A stretch of DNA of 64,000 nt, taken from Petrosia ficiformis (Eukaryota; Porifera; Demospongiae; Haplosclerida; Petrosiidae). The stretch is from positions 12,605,309 through 12,669,308 of the forward strand of contig OX345636.1 of assembly GCA_947044365.1 (NCBI GenBank), read 5' to 3'. Position numbers and translations under genes: made by a program. A model generated the notes under the pieces. The model did not search any database. It was not told the DNA's origin and was given only the letters and a program-made list of their open reading frames with translations. Shown piece by piece: positions 1 to 11,917 of the stretch (positions are counted from its first letter, which is position 1; every line of letters begins with the position of its first letter).

Positions 1-1612
1 ATTTGGTGTATGACAAGCACACTGGAGTTTTGATTGGCTTCACAGCTCTTGGAGATATTAATGATCAGTTATTACAAGTAAATAAAAATTTACTGAATTG
101 AGCTAGCATTTACATAATTGTTTTAATATAACATAGTTTGAAAGATCATTAGATGAATCTAAAGTTGAAAAGTCTCTGCCATTAGCAAATACAATCTATG
201 TGTTTATGATAAGAGGTCTTTTCACATCTTTCCAGTATCCTTTTGTGCAACTTGCTTGTAAAGACATGACTGGTTAGTTATTTATCATGGTTACAATAAT
301 TGTTATAATCTAAGAACATAATTATACTTCATAAGGTGACTTACTCTTTCAACCATTTTGGGAAGCAGTGTTTAGACTGGAGAGATGTGGCTTTAAAGTT
401 TTATCTGCTACCTTTGATGGAGCATCAATTAATCGTAGACTTATAAGGATACATGATTTAAAATCAAAGGAAATTATTCATAAGGTCATCAATCCTTATT
501 CTTTTGAGAATAGATATCTCTACTTCTTTTCTGATGCACCTCATCTATTGAAGACTACAAGAAACTGTTGGTTTAATAACTCAAACCACTTATGGGTGAG
601 AATATATATACGCACATGCATTGTATAACTTGGTATTATAAATTCACACATGCAGTGTAGAGGAAAGAATATATTGTGGAGTCACATCTCATCACTATAC
701 TATCGAAACAGTGGAGCCAAGCGTGAAACTCCAGGATTGTCATTAGTCCCAAAACTAAAATATGAACACATATTTTTGACTAGTTTCTCGAAGATGAGAG
801 TTGACCTTGCAGCTCAGGTGCATGAAATACAATAATTATAAAAATCATTGTAGCATCACACATGTATGACTATCATATAGGTTCTAAGTGAGTCTGTTAG
901 CAAAGCAATCCAATTAACAGGAGGTCCTGATGCCAAGGAGACTGCAGTATTTTGTGAAATGTTCGACAAGTTTTTCGATTGCTTAAATGTACGTAATTAT
1001 GAAAGTGCAAAGCTCCAAAGAAAAGTATTTAGATCTCCATATCGCTCTTCATCTGATTTTAGGCTTAAAGTATGGAATATTGAATGATTTATTAAACCAA
1101 GATATATAATAATACATGTACAATAATAGTGGTTGGAAGATACCTTTTTAAAATATCTACATGAATGGGAGAAGTCAGTGAATGAAAGAGAAGGTTATAC
1201 TCCAGATGAAAGAAAAAGGATGCTACTTAGTCAAGAGACAAGAACTGGCATAATAATAACAGGTACATGTATATATTATAGAAAAGCTACCCTTAATATA
1301 TAATTATGATTAATCACAGTAAAATCATTCCTGGAACTAGTGAAATACATTTTCACAATACCAGGAGTAAAAAGTTTTCTTAGTGAAAGACTGCTACAAG
1401 ATCCTCTTGAAAGCTTTTTTGGCTGCCAAAGATAACGATGTGGAACACATCAAAACCCGAATGTAAAGGAATTCTGCAAGGGAACCCAGGCACTCAGAGT
1501 TATAAATTCATTTTGCAAGGATCCTGTTAAAGGAAACTGCAGAGGGAATACATCAAAAAGAAAACTAGATATGTCAAAAGAAAATCAACCTCTACCAAAG
1601 AGAAGAAAATAG
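1..1612 (+). pseudogene. P-element/THAP9-like transposase, 3' part, one in-frame stop
   Basis: Seven exons join in phase: 1-77, 137-272, 369-595, 656-817, 881-1069, 1130-1262, 1320-1612, each intron bounded by GT and AG. The translation carries hallmarks of the P-element/THAP9 transposase core: YDKHTGVLIGFTALGDIN, VFMIRGLFTSFQYPF, GFKVLSATFDGASINRR (the DG of the RNase H-like fold), FFSDAPHLLKTTRN, then LVPKLKYEHIFLTSFSKMR and LQDPLESFFG. The gene begins before the window, so any THAP zinc finger is not visible. A TAA at 1433-1435 replaces an expected sense codon just after LESFFGCQR; the frame then stays open for 58 codons to a basic tail ending PKRRK and TAG at 1610-1612. Splice sites and frame are otherwise intact, so the loss looks recent. 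Assignment to the superfamily is confident; inactivity rests on the single stop. Confidence 0.85.
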
Positions 1613-1863
1613 CCATACATATATATATCATTGACTCACCAAATTGAGGATTGGACTAAAATTGATACTTTTAAGTACTGTGACCAATAAATTACAACTA
1701 CATGTACTAGTCATGTTAACTACAGGTATGATCATCATTACAATCATGCATGTACATGTCACTATGCTATAATTCAGGAAATAAGTGATTTCAATTATAA
1801 TTGTCAATAAATAATCATTTTATTTTAATCATCATGTTATAGATACTAATTATAATTATTATT

Positions 1864-2908
1864 TCATGCAATATCTTTTCGGAGTGCCTTGGCTCTTTGA
1901 AGACCTTTTTTTGTCTGTTGCTTATAAAGCTCTATGAAACCACTTGCATATGAAAATCCTCTAATTGTTATCCAAAGCTCTATAATTGAATTTAAGAGGG
2001 AGTTATCATCCACTTCTAAACATCTCCAAGCGGCTATGACATCATCATTTTCTAAAATCCATGTTATTAACGAAGATTTTGTGATGTTTTGATGTTCATT
2101 GTTAACTTTTTGCTGAACAATCTTTTCCATTGCTACAAAAAGTTTATAGGTGGATTCTTTGATGTGAACTAGGCCTCCTCTGTCAATGGTAACGACCCAA
2201 TCATTTCCCTCTTGTACATAGCTGGAAATAAGATGTCTAGTTAAAGGATATTTGTTTCTTAATTTTGCACAAACGTAGCCCCCAGCATAACGTATTGCAT
2301 TCTTTTCCTCATAAGTCAGCTGATCTGGATGCTTATGGGTAAATGATGAACTCTTAACTCTATATTGATCACCTACCAATATCTTGAATACCTCATCTGT
2401 GATATATTGGTACAATATTGGACTGCTAAGTGAGCAACCAATGGAGGCTTTAATAAATTTACACCAGGTGTCTCTGAAATTGTCAGATATGCGAATGTGG
2501 TAATATCTTCCCCACATTTTTTCTCGACTTTTAGTAGTGGTGTCCTGTTGAAGTGAAGTTGATAGGTCGCTTACAAGACTGGTTGCAAAGACAGACAGAC
2601 TCTCTTTATTATCTGACCTTGAGCACCATTTGAGTAACAATTCGGCAGTATGGCATGATTCAATGGCAATTGGAGTCAGAATTTTGGCAAAACCTTTGTC
2701 TGAAATGGCTGCTTGCAGGGCTTGCAAAAAAATATCAACATTTTCACACGCTATAATAATTTAAATCACAGTAATAATTAAAAAAAATGAAAGTGCTAAT
2801 TGCAGTGTATGTGAAAAATATTCAGAGACTAGTATCTATATCTATATACATAATATTCATTACACTAATGAATAACGTACCAGATGAATCAGGAGCACAG
2901 CAAGCCAT
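1864..2908 (-). CDS. Two-exon gene of unknown function, convergent to the P-like transposase
   Basis: Exon 1 is 2908-2881 (ATG, reading MACCAPDSS plus one base), with donor GTACGT; exon 2 is 2750-1864 and starts after an AG. The junction restores a GCG codon and gives an open frame of 304 aa. I do not recognise a named domain. The product has Cys near the N-terminus (ACCAPDSSACENVDIF), a central segment EEKNAIRYAGGYVCAKL, and a basic C-terminus KKGLQRAKALRKDIA. There is no signal peptide or membrane segment. It ends 252 nt from the transposase stop, tail to tail. That layout suggests a companion ORF of the same transposon, or a host gene next to an insertion; the first is my guess. The splice-phase match and intact frame support a real gene. 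Confidence 0.6.
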
Positions 2909-3064
2909 TGTTCCGCCCAAATTAAGTAATAAAAAAGATAGGGTGGGGCAACGGAGTGTACGGAAATGCGTGGGCGTTTCCAATCCCTTATACATAGTCT
3001 ATATAATCTATGGTATGATTGAGCTATACAGACTAGCAGGAAGAAAGCTTACGTCACTTTATGT

Positions 3065-3255
3065 AGACTGATAGCTGTTCTGCCTGAAATATTTTCCTGA
3101 AGTTCTACAAGATCCTTTAAAACGTTAAAGGGAGTAGATAATCAAAATAGGAAGTATAATCAGGTACTGTGCTTTAGGCATGAGATAGTCAGCCATGATT
3201 ACTGAATGTTGGACACCACAAAGCAATCATTGGGATAAGTTTTTTTCCATATATA
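3065..3255 (-). repeat. Dispersed repeat family R1, truncated copy
   Basis: This segment, in reverse orientation, matches parts of 25178-25560 and 50455-50900. Shared landmarks are TGAATGTTGGACACCACAAA and a stretch around GATAATCAAAATAGGAAG. Shorter pieces recur at 7855-7965 and 12365-12440. No coding potential is seen. Confidence 0.55.
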
Positions 3256-3349
3256 TTGATAAAAGGTTACATTAGTCCACCTGTTATTATAGTGTAAATC
3301 AAAATGTAGAAGATGGTTGTATTTATCACAAATTTGGTTTTGTATACAC

Positions 3350-3540
3350 AACTAAAGGTCATTCATGTTCACCATGAACTCAGAAAAGTGTTCATAACAC
3401 AATCTTTTTACCTGCATCATTTTCATATAATAGTCTTCCCTGTTTTTTTTTGTGTATGTCAAATTAAATCCAATCACTTTATTCTTGAGTTATAGTGTAA
3501 TCATGTATTAACCTTATGACATTAAACTATACATTATATT
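3350..3540 (+). repeat. Dispersed repeat family R2, copy a
   Basis: The copy starts CTAAAGGTCATTCATG and shares its order of short blocks with 4920-5187 and with the reverse complement of 14918-15178. It stops just before the large foldback at 3546, so its tail is missing. No ORF is shared among the copies. Confidence 0.6.
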
Positions 3541-3545
3541 ATATA

Positions 3546-3851
3546 CAAGAATAATAAAAAACATTTTCAATAAAAATGAAAGAAGATGTAGGGATGTCAA
3601 AACTCAAAAAGCAAGCAAACAAGGTTGGGAAGCTAACTTAGGACCCAAAATTAAACAAACCACTTCCATATAACCCTACATAAGTGCTTACACCTCTGTA
3701 CAAAGAGCTGTAATTATGTAGGGTTATATGGAAGTGGTTTGTTTAATTTTGGGTCCTAAGTTAGCTTCCCAACCTTGTTTGCTTGCTTTTTGGGTTTTGA
3801 CATCCCTACATCTTCTTTCATTTTTATTGAAAATGTTTTTTATTATTCTTG
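3546..3851. repeat. 138-bp nearly perfect inverted repeat (foldback)
   Basis: The left arm 3546-3683 and right arm 3714-3851 are reverse complements over 138 bp with one mismatch that I could find (ACTC against ACCC), around a 30-nt spacer. Arms this alike indicate a young inverted duplication or a foldback transposon. A transcript across it would form a long double-stranded stem. No coding potential is evident; the ORF at 3724-3933 lies in the arm. Confidence 0.85.
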
Positions 3852-5238
3852 TTTTCATTAATTTTTTTCTAAACGATGTGAATGTTTTTTTGTAGATTGC
3901 AGAAATACTATATATCATTATGAAATCATGCAATCAAAAATGCATTAAAATTTGTTCATCAATGAAGGTCAGTCTTTTGTTTATGTATTGATTATCATTC
4001 TCTTTCACTTACAGATGATGTATATTCTCTATTCACTTACATCACTGTCTGCAGTCCTACAAGAAGTAGTGTCAGTCACTGTGTCAACCATTCAGTATTC
4101 CAATGCTTATCATAGTATACAATATTATTATACAATTGCTTTAATATTAATAATTATTATATTCATTATTAGTATTTGCTCACAAACTCACAAATGTTAT
4201 TACAATGCCAAACACTTCCACCTTTTCAGCTTCCATGTTAAGAGTATACAAATGCGCATGCGTAATTAAATTCCACTTAGGAAATGGCGTCCAATTCCAG
4301 ATCAAATCTTTGTAGTCGTTGAGACTGTCTTCTTTCATAGTATCTGAAGATATCATCTCGATACTTTACGACCAGAATTTTACTATAAATGCGACGGGAA
4401 TGGTGCTAGAATCATCGTGATAGTTCAACAAACAAAAAAATGATTTGTCTGGAAAATAATAATATTAATAATAATAATGATGAAGATTTTGCCAGTTTTG
4501 CCACTCGCCGGTTCTCTACCTTAACAATAATCTTCGGCCATCTAGAAGGTATTGGTAGTCATTAAAACACTAGATATAAACAGGCATGTGTGTATAGAAA
4601 CTTATGTGTATATATTACCAGAGATTTCAGCTCATCACTTGCAATTGAAATGCATGGGCGGCCATTTTTTTTCCGTGCCATCCCTACATAGAGAGTACTA
4701 CCGTACTCTCTGATAAAGTGATTATCTCATAATTTTGAGGACATCGTGAATGTGAACAGAATATAGGATGGGATGACCATCTTAGTATAGCTATATGTGT
4801 AGCTTATGTGTAGGTCTATTGCAAGCGGAAATTGTCTCATAATGAATGCACAGACACCTTTAGTGTATCAACTAAGCTATGTAAAACCCTAAGCTAATAT
4901 CATATTTACTTCCAATTCAGCTAAAGGTCATTTACGTTCACCATGACCTAGGAAAAATGTTCATAACTTTAGTTTGGGATGTCCAACAATTTTTTGGCCT
5001 GCACCATTTTCATATAATAGTCCTTCCCATTCTTTTTTGTGTATGTCAAACCATTGCTTCATGATTGAGTTACAGTATAATCATGTACCATATGACATTA
5101 AACTATACATTAAATAATTACATATAAAGTCATCACATCATAGTTTTGAGGACAGCGTGAATGTGAACAGAGTATAATAATAACGTTTGCCTGCGCAGTG
5201 AAATATTTATCAGGTAAATCATTATTCATATTTCTAAC
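3852..5238. other. Non-coding stretch with R2 copy b
   Basis: No gene is recognised here. Positions 4920-5187 are a second forward copy of R2, with an R2 tail fragment before it at 4718-4768 (the phrase GAGGACATCGTGAATGTGAA recurs nearly unchanged near 5150). A small palindrome around GAGAGTAC lies near 4685. C-terminal exons of the GH3 gene would be expected here or further left, but I could not find them. Confidence 0.5.
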
Positions 5239-7987
5239 CATTGGTACTGGCAGCAGCTGAATCTTTCAACATATCCAGTTGATGTCCTGGGAGACTAATA
5301 TCAGCTCTATCATTGCCTTCACCTTCAAGATAATGACCTGAAATTACGTAAGACAATAATAGTTTACACATGTACTTATAGGATGGATAGTAACTATTAT
5401 TAGAGGATTAAATAATAATTAGATAGATAGATAGACAGACAAATAGATAGATACATAGATAAATATTATTATATAATAATATATATAATTTATAATGTAT
5501 ACATATATATATAGATAGATAGATAGATATGTATATATAATAGATAAGAATAGAAATATGTAATATATGATAGATAACAGATAGATAGATAGATAAGTAT
5601 ATAATTATAATAATAATTATATACCCATGAACAGGAATTTATACCATATAGATCCCTCATTAGAGCATCTAACATCAAAGGAAATTATTCATGCTATGGT
5701 TTATATCCGTCCATAGCAGGCAGTACTTGTATATTTGGAACATACATGTCCTTATAATTGTTTATAATTATATTACATTTAATATAATAACTATATATTA
5801 CTAGAGAATGTGGGGCGAGCTCGAGAACACTCAGTTAACCACTAACCATAATTATTTGAAAAAATCAACTGTTTTGGAGTAAGTAAGTTTTGATCCAAAG
5901 ACCTAATGCTTGAGTTCTTTTTATTTGCATGTGGCTCTTTAGTACAGGAAGTGACTGAATTCTATATCTAAGATGCCTACTAATTGATCATCATGATAGA
6001 TACCAAATATCATTTGCGTCTTACACAGAATGTTGAAAATTGTAAGCGATTAAACACCATTATTGTATCAAAAATTGATTCAAAATGCCATCCTTCAAAT
6101 GTTTTATTTTCATAAACACATGATATTCACTGACACTTAAAACTGATTGCTCACTTATTCCAGCGGTCACTATGATAACATCAACATTGGTGCATGCCTT
6201 CGTTATCTTCTTTGGATCATAGATTCTAAAAGAATTAATACGTAGTTTCACATTCAAGTCCCATCAATTTGAAACATGTATCAGCTGATGATTATAAGTA
6301 TACACAATATACATGTAGCAACACTATAATTATACATGGAAACTTTTAGTGTTGTTTTAGTTAACTACAACTATAACTAAAACCCCTTTTAGTAAGGCAT
6401 TATGACTTTTAGTTAACTAACTATAACTAAATTACAAGTCTATTGCAATAACTATAACTAACTAAAATAAATATTGGCCAATAATGGGCACTTTTAGTAA
6501 AAATTAAAACCCTTTTAGTAAATCTAATATTCTTTTAGTTAATTAAACTATAAATAAACTAAAAGAGGTCATTATTGTCAAACTAAAACTAAATTGAAAT
6601 ATTGACGGTAGTAAATATTGATGTTTTGTTGTTCACAGAGTTTGACAAATTAAATTTTGATGATTAGCAATTAAATTTCATTATGTGGGGATGACTGAGC
6701 ATGTACGTTTACAATTGACAGCTGTTCCATTTTGATGATTAGCAATTAAATTTCATTATGTGGGGATGACTGAGCATGTACGTTTACAATTGACAGCTGT
6801 TCCATTTTGATGATTAGCAATTAAATTTCATTATGTGGGGATGACTGAGCATGTACGTTTACAATTGACAGCTGTTCCATTTTGATGATTAGCAATTAAA
6901 TTTCATTACGTGGGGATGACTGAGCATGTACGTTTACAATTGACAGCTGTTCCATTTTGATGATTAGCAATTAAATTTCATTATGTGGGGATGACTGAGC
7001 ATGTACGTTTACAATTGACAGCTGTTCCATTTTGATGATTAGCAATTAAATTTCATTATGTGGGGATGACTGAGCATGTACGTTTACAATTGACAGCTGT
7101 TCCATTTTGATTTAATCACTGGAAGTACTTAGTAGAGAGCAGAGAAATGGAGACTACTACTTCTTGTTGGACACATCAAAGGAAGATATCAGCTGGTTGT
7201 TCTATATTTCTCAGTAGGGAAAATGTTTAGAATGTGCATGTGCATATGTGAACTAATTGGTGAATATTAATTTGATGGTTTGAACCTAAAACAGCCAAAT
7301 AAAGAACACCATCAATATTTCCATGTACATGGTATAGCGTTTCTCAAATTTTATTACAGTTTTAGTTTCAGTGATAGCTTAGTGTGAGGATAGTTTGGAG
7401 AGGCCCTCCTGTACGTATAATACTAAATTTAATTTATTATATAAATTAGATTTAAAATGGACAGTACAAATCTTACTTGCAAGCTGGTCCATCTGTACAT
7501 CCAGTAGTGGTCATGAAGGTCTTTGTACCAATTTGTGTGAACTGTTTTATACCTGATAATGGTGTTGAACAATACTGAGGCTACAGTGTGAGAAATGTAT
7601 ATCAATGTGAGATGTGTCTGCCTTGTAGCTTAATTAGCATATACATAATTATGTACATGTACATGTACATGTGTATATATCTCTTGTAGGTATATCATGC
7701 TAATTATTATAGGGCTGGGGCTAGAAATTGGCTGAGATTCTGAAATTGATTATCACTAACTTCAAATCAATTGATAATCGATTAAAATCAGTGGAAGTAT
7801 AATTAGGCCAATTAAGGAATACATTTTAACTAGAATGGCTATTTACTAGTTTTCTTCCTGCTAGTCTGTACTCTGTGGAGCTCAAGCGTGTGTTCTATTA
7901 TGTGCCACATTAACTGCACCCCCCCGGAATGAAGCAACTTCTTTAACTACATATACAATGTATGTATTATCATGATACATACATATA

Positions 7988-8057
<70 letters not shown>

Positions 8058-11000
8058 GATCGAATTATGGGATATTTATTAATTTTGAGATATGAGTAAA
8101 AATAGAGTTATGGCTTATTTGGGCAATCACTGTTTTACTACATAAAAAGCTTCATTAACATCTTACCTGTTCACTCATACCTTCAGAGAGGTTTCTGTGC
8201 TTTGCTAGCCAATCCTAAAAATGTTTTTAATTGTTTTTACAAATAATTGCATTTTTCTTAAAATGAAGGTTGTGTTTTGCTCTTCTTCCATCTCAAATGC
8301 ACTTAATGCCTGCTTTTGCTCAGTGTCAAAAATTTGGTTATTCTAACTACACCTTCTCAGGCTCACCCCACAATGATTGCATGCATACAAGCATTCTCTA
8401 GTCATAATAAATGTACTATCACAGGTGAAGCAATTTTACATGTGTGCATAACATAATGCTGATGGGTGTGGCCATGTGATAATTAATTACTGCACCCTTC
8501 TATTTGTTAAGAACACAGGACTCATTGGGTCATAAGGGGCAATTACTGCTCTCTACATATGTACATGTACATGTACATGTACATCTTTAGGTATGTACAT
8601 ATGTAATATGTAAGTATTTACCATTATTTCTGGAGAATAGTCCCCAAATAAGTATTTCTCATTTTCAATAAAAGGACCAACAAGCTATAGGAAAATATAC
8701 TTACATACATGCATGCATACATACATGCATGCATACATACATGCATGCATACATACTTGCATGCATACATACATGCATACATACATATATATGTATACAT
8801 AATGCATACATACATACATACTTACACACATAAATACATTGTAATGATTGTACGCACATCTATATATAACTTTCATATGTACGTTGCAATCAAAAGTCAA
8901 GCTACACAGAAGAAACCATAGCAACAAGGTAAAACAAATGGAGATGTCGAAAATGAAGACAGCCTTCAATTTTCAGAGTAAAAAGATGAGAAAAAAAAGA
9001 AGAGTTAGAGAACTTTGAATATATGTACATCACTAATATCATAGAAACCCATTCAGTCATGCAACTGAAAATAATAAATAAAGAAGCTATAGTAATTTTT
9101 GTTCACGGAAGTTCTGTGGGTGTTTGCTAGTACATATAAATACATAAACATGTACATAGTTATATATAGTTACATGTATGTATATATGTATGTATGTATG
9201 TATGTATGTGTTATCCACATACATACATACATATATACGTATGTACGTACGCATGTACATACATACATACATACATACATACAAGGAATATTATAATTAC
9301 ATACACAAGCATTATCCACAGTTCCAAGAGGTAATCCATTGGTCTTATTATTCTTGAGTAGTACCATACTTTCTAATGCAGCTTTTAGAGATAAAGCTCT
9401 ATGTTCTTGACTTTGAATAACAGAGAGATTCAAACTGAAAGTGAAGAAAACTAACCACTATTACTTGCATTACTTAGAGGACTGATGTCACATATCTGTG
9501 ACAATTGACACCTACATACTTGGGAGTGCATTCCTAGCGTGATAAAGCACTCCAAATGTTGGTAATTGGTTTCAGTGATAAGCTCATGAAAATGGCTAAA
9601 AATATTGATGGATTCTTGGCCACTCTTTGGCCTAAATATAGAGTATGGGGGGAATTTCAAAGGGGGGTCCCCCTGTTGAGCACAGTTCACTTGCCACCCA
9701 CACAATTGTTTGGGGTTTCAGTAACCCCGCCCATGCAATCTGGTGGGTTATTCCAAACATTCCAACAAGTCTCTGGGAAAAGGTTCTACGTACCTATCAT
9801 ACTATATAATGATAATACCTGGTATAAGGATTCTTGTCAGGAGGATCAAATTCTCCTAATTTCATACGAACAAGAAACAGTCTACTCACAGACGTTCTAA
9901 TAACATCAGCATCAATCAGGCCCTAGAAGTATGTATATGTTTATGCGTGTGTGTGTGTCTGTGTAAATGTGTAATACATGTGTGCATGTGTGTCCATACG
10001 TTTGTTCATGTGTGAAGTGTGTGCTGTGTATGTCTGTGTCCATGTGTAATACATGTGTGTGTTTGTGTGTACATGCGATTGTTCATGTGTGAAGTGTGTG
10101 ATGTGTATGTATGTGCATGTGTTTAGAAAAAAGAGACAGTGTTTGTCAGATCCTCAGGCCAATGCTGAATGAACAGATGGCCCTGTGGAGACTGACTCCC
10201 AAATGAATAACAGACCTCTCTCTGACATTTACATTATTCTATTGATATCTTATTAAGCTAAAGTACTAAGCTTAAAATAATACATGTAGGTCTCTCTTCA
10301 GCTCTAGTGCTTTTATTTTCTATTTTCACATTTTTATCCAACTCATCTTGATGGTCTGTGGTTATTATTTTAGTGTGCAGGCTTATAGAGTCTATGTTTT
10401 TTTGATTATATAGTAAAATGTGGTTTAGACAGTGGCGGCATAGCTACACCCGGGCCTGGCGGGCCTGGGCCTTGGCATCAGAATTAAATTCGAATTTTAA
10501 TTATGATTAAAATTAATAACAATTATATATATTCCGACACTTGTCAAGTTTGTTTATTTGTGATGGCCTTTCAGAAGCAAAGTAAAGGTAGACAGCGGAC
10601 TATTTTTGATTGTTTAGATGTGAATCAGTTAGATTCTTCTGCTTCTAAGCGACAAAGGCTGCAGCTAGTCTCGCGTGCCAGCCACTCGTAGAGTGGGAGG
10701 GGCTGGCTACGCGAGACAAAGCTGCAGCATAGTGATGAAACTGATGAACAGTGATACAGCTGGAAAATGATATCAGACCACCAAAGACGATTTTAACAGT
10801 TGCATGTACAAGTTCTTGGCGGAGTTCCTGACAATGTCCAGTATAACTAGAACTGTCCGTTTATTAACTTCTTGGTTGCATTATTCATGTCATTATTATT
10901 AATCGATACGTCCATCATGAATAAATAAATAGTAAAAATTTTTTGGCGCGCAAACTTTTTTTTTCAGGCCCGGGTATAAATTATAATTAGCGTCTGGCTA

Positions 11001-11857
11001 CGCCACTGGTAACCTATATATAGATTTAGCAATAAAGCAGTGTCATGAATAGCATTTAACAATCTTAAGTTTTAACATATTCACATGTGCTTTGGTGTTA
11101 TTAGACTCCTGACACAGATAGTCTGACCTTCAGAACCAGAACTGGGGGTTAAAGACATCTTTGCCGGGATCCTAACCCTCCCCTTCGTCTCCATTTGTAT
11201 TTAAAAATGCTTATAGAGTCCTGTTTACCAATGCATCAGTAAATACATGTAATAATAACTTACTTACAAAACTTTGAAGTTAAATAATGGCCCCTTCGTA
11301 TTGAATTAAAAAAGATTCCATTGATTCCCTTGAAAACTTTACCTACCATGTACTCATGTGGTCTACTAATTAGTAATTACCATTAGATGGGCGTTTTTTT
11401 AATTAATAACTATAATTATTCATTATTATTGCAAGACTACTATAAGTACAGATGCTGTGTGTGTGTGCATGTGTAATACATGTGTGCATGTGTGTGTTTG
11501 TGAGTACATACATTTGTTCATGTGTGCAGGTGTGTGAAGTGTGTGATGTGTATGTATGTGTTTATATGTAAATACGTTTGTAGTACGCCTGTGTGATAAT
11601 GAGATTAAAATGAAACATACAGCTGCTCATTAATAAGATATAAAATTTTTATTATTGATAACTACTGCACATGTGGAACGCCTTACTTTCTAATCATGGA
11701 AAAGTTTTTAGTGTGTGTGAAGAGCACATGCTTTTCTCTTTGGAGAAAGCCAAAAGCAGTGTATTTACTTTCAGAAAATATCAACATGTTTGTTTATTTG
11801 GTAGAAAACTGTTGACTAGATTAAATTGACATTTACTGTATTTATTCATTGTTTTCA

Positions 11858-11917
<60 letters not shown>

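Noticed and set aside
2787..3071. 94-aa plus-strand ORF
   Set aside because: It overlaps exon 1 and the first intron of the minus-strand gene, whose splice-phase match is stronger evidence.
3952..4269. 105-aa hydrophobic ORF
   Set aside because: AT-rich sequence gives Ile/Leu runs that look like a membrane protein; no promoter, paralogue or splice context supports it.
6655..7104. Regular repeat array as a CRISPR
   Set aside because: The units are contiguous 75-bp direct repeats with no unique spacers, in an animal intron.
8624..9296. Several Met/Tyr/Cys/His-rich ORFs on both strands
   Set aside because: Translations of the ATAC/ATGT microsatellites; real coding sequence here is limited to two GH3 exons (8684-8622 and 9434-9305).
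9451..9900. Overlapping ORFs of 84 and 114 aa on opposite strands
   Set aside because: They lie mostly in a GH3 intron, resemble no known domain, and the plus-strand one runs antisense through the GH3 exon 9922-9819.
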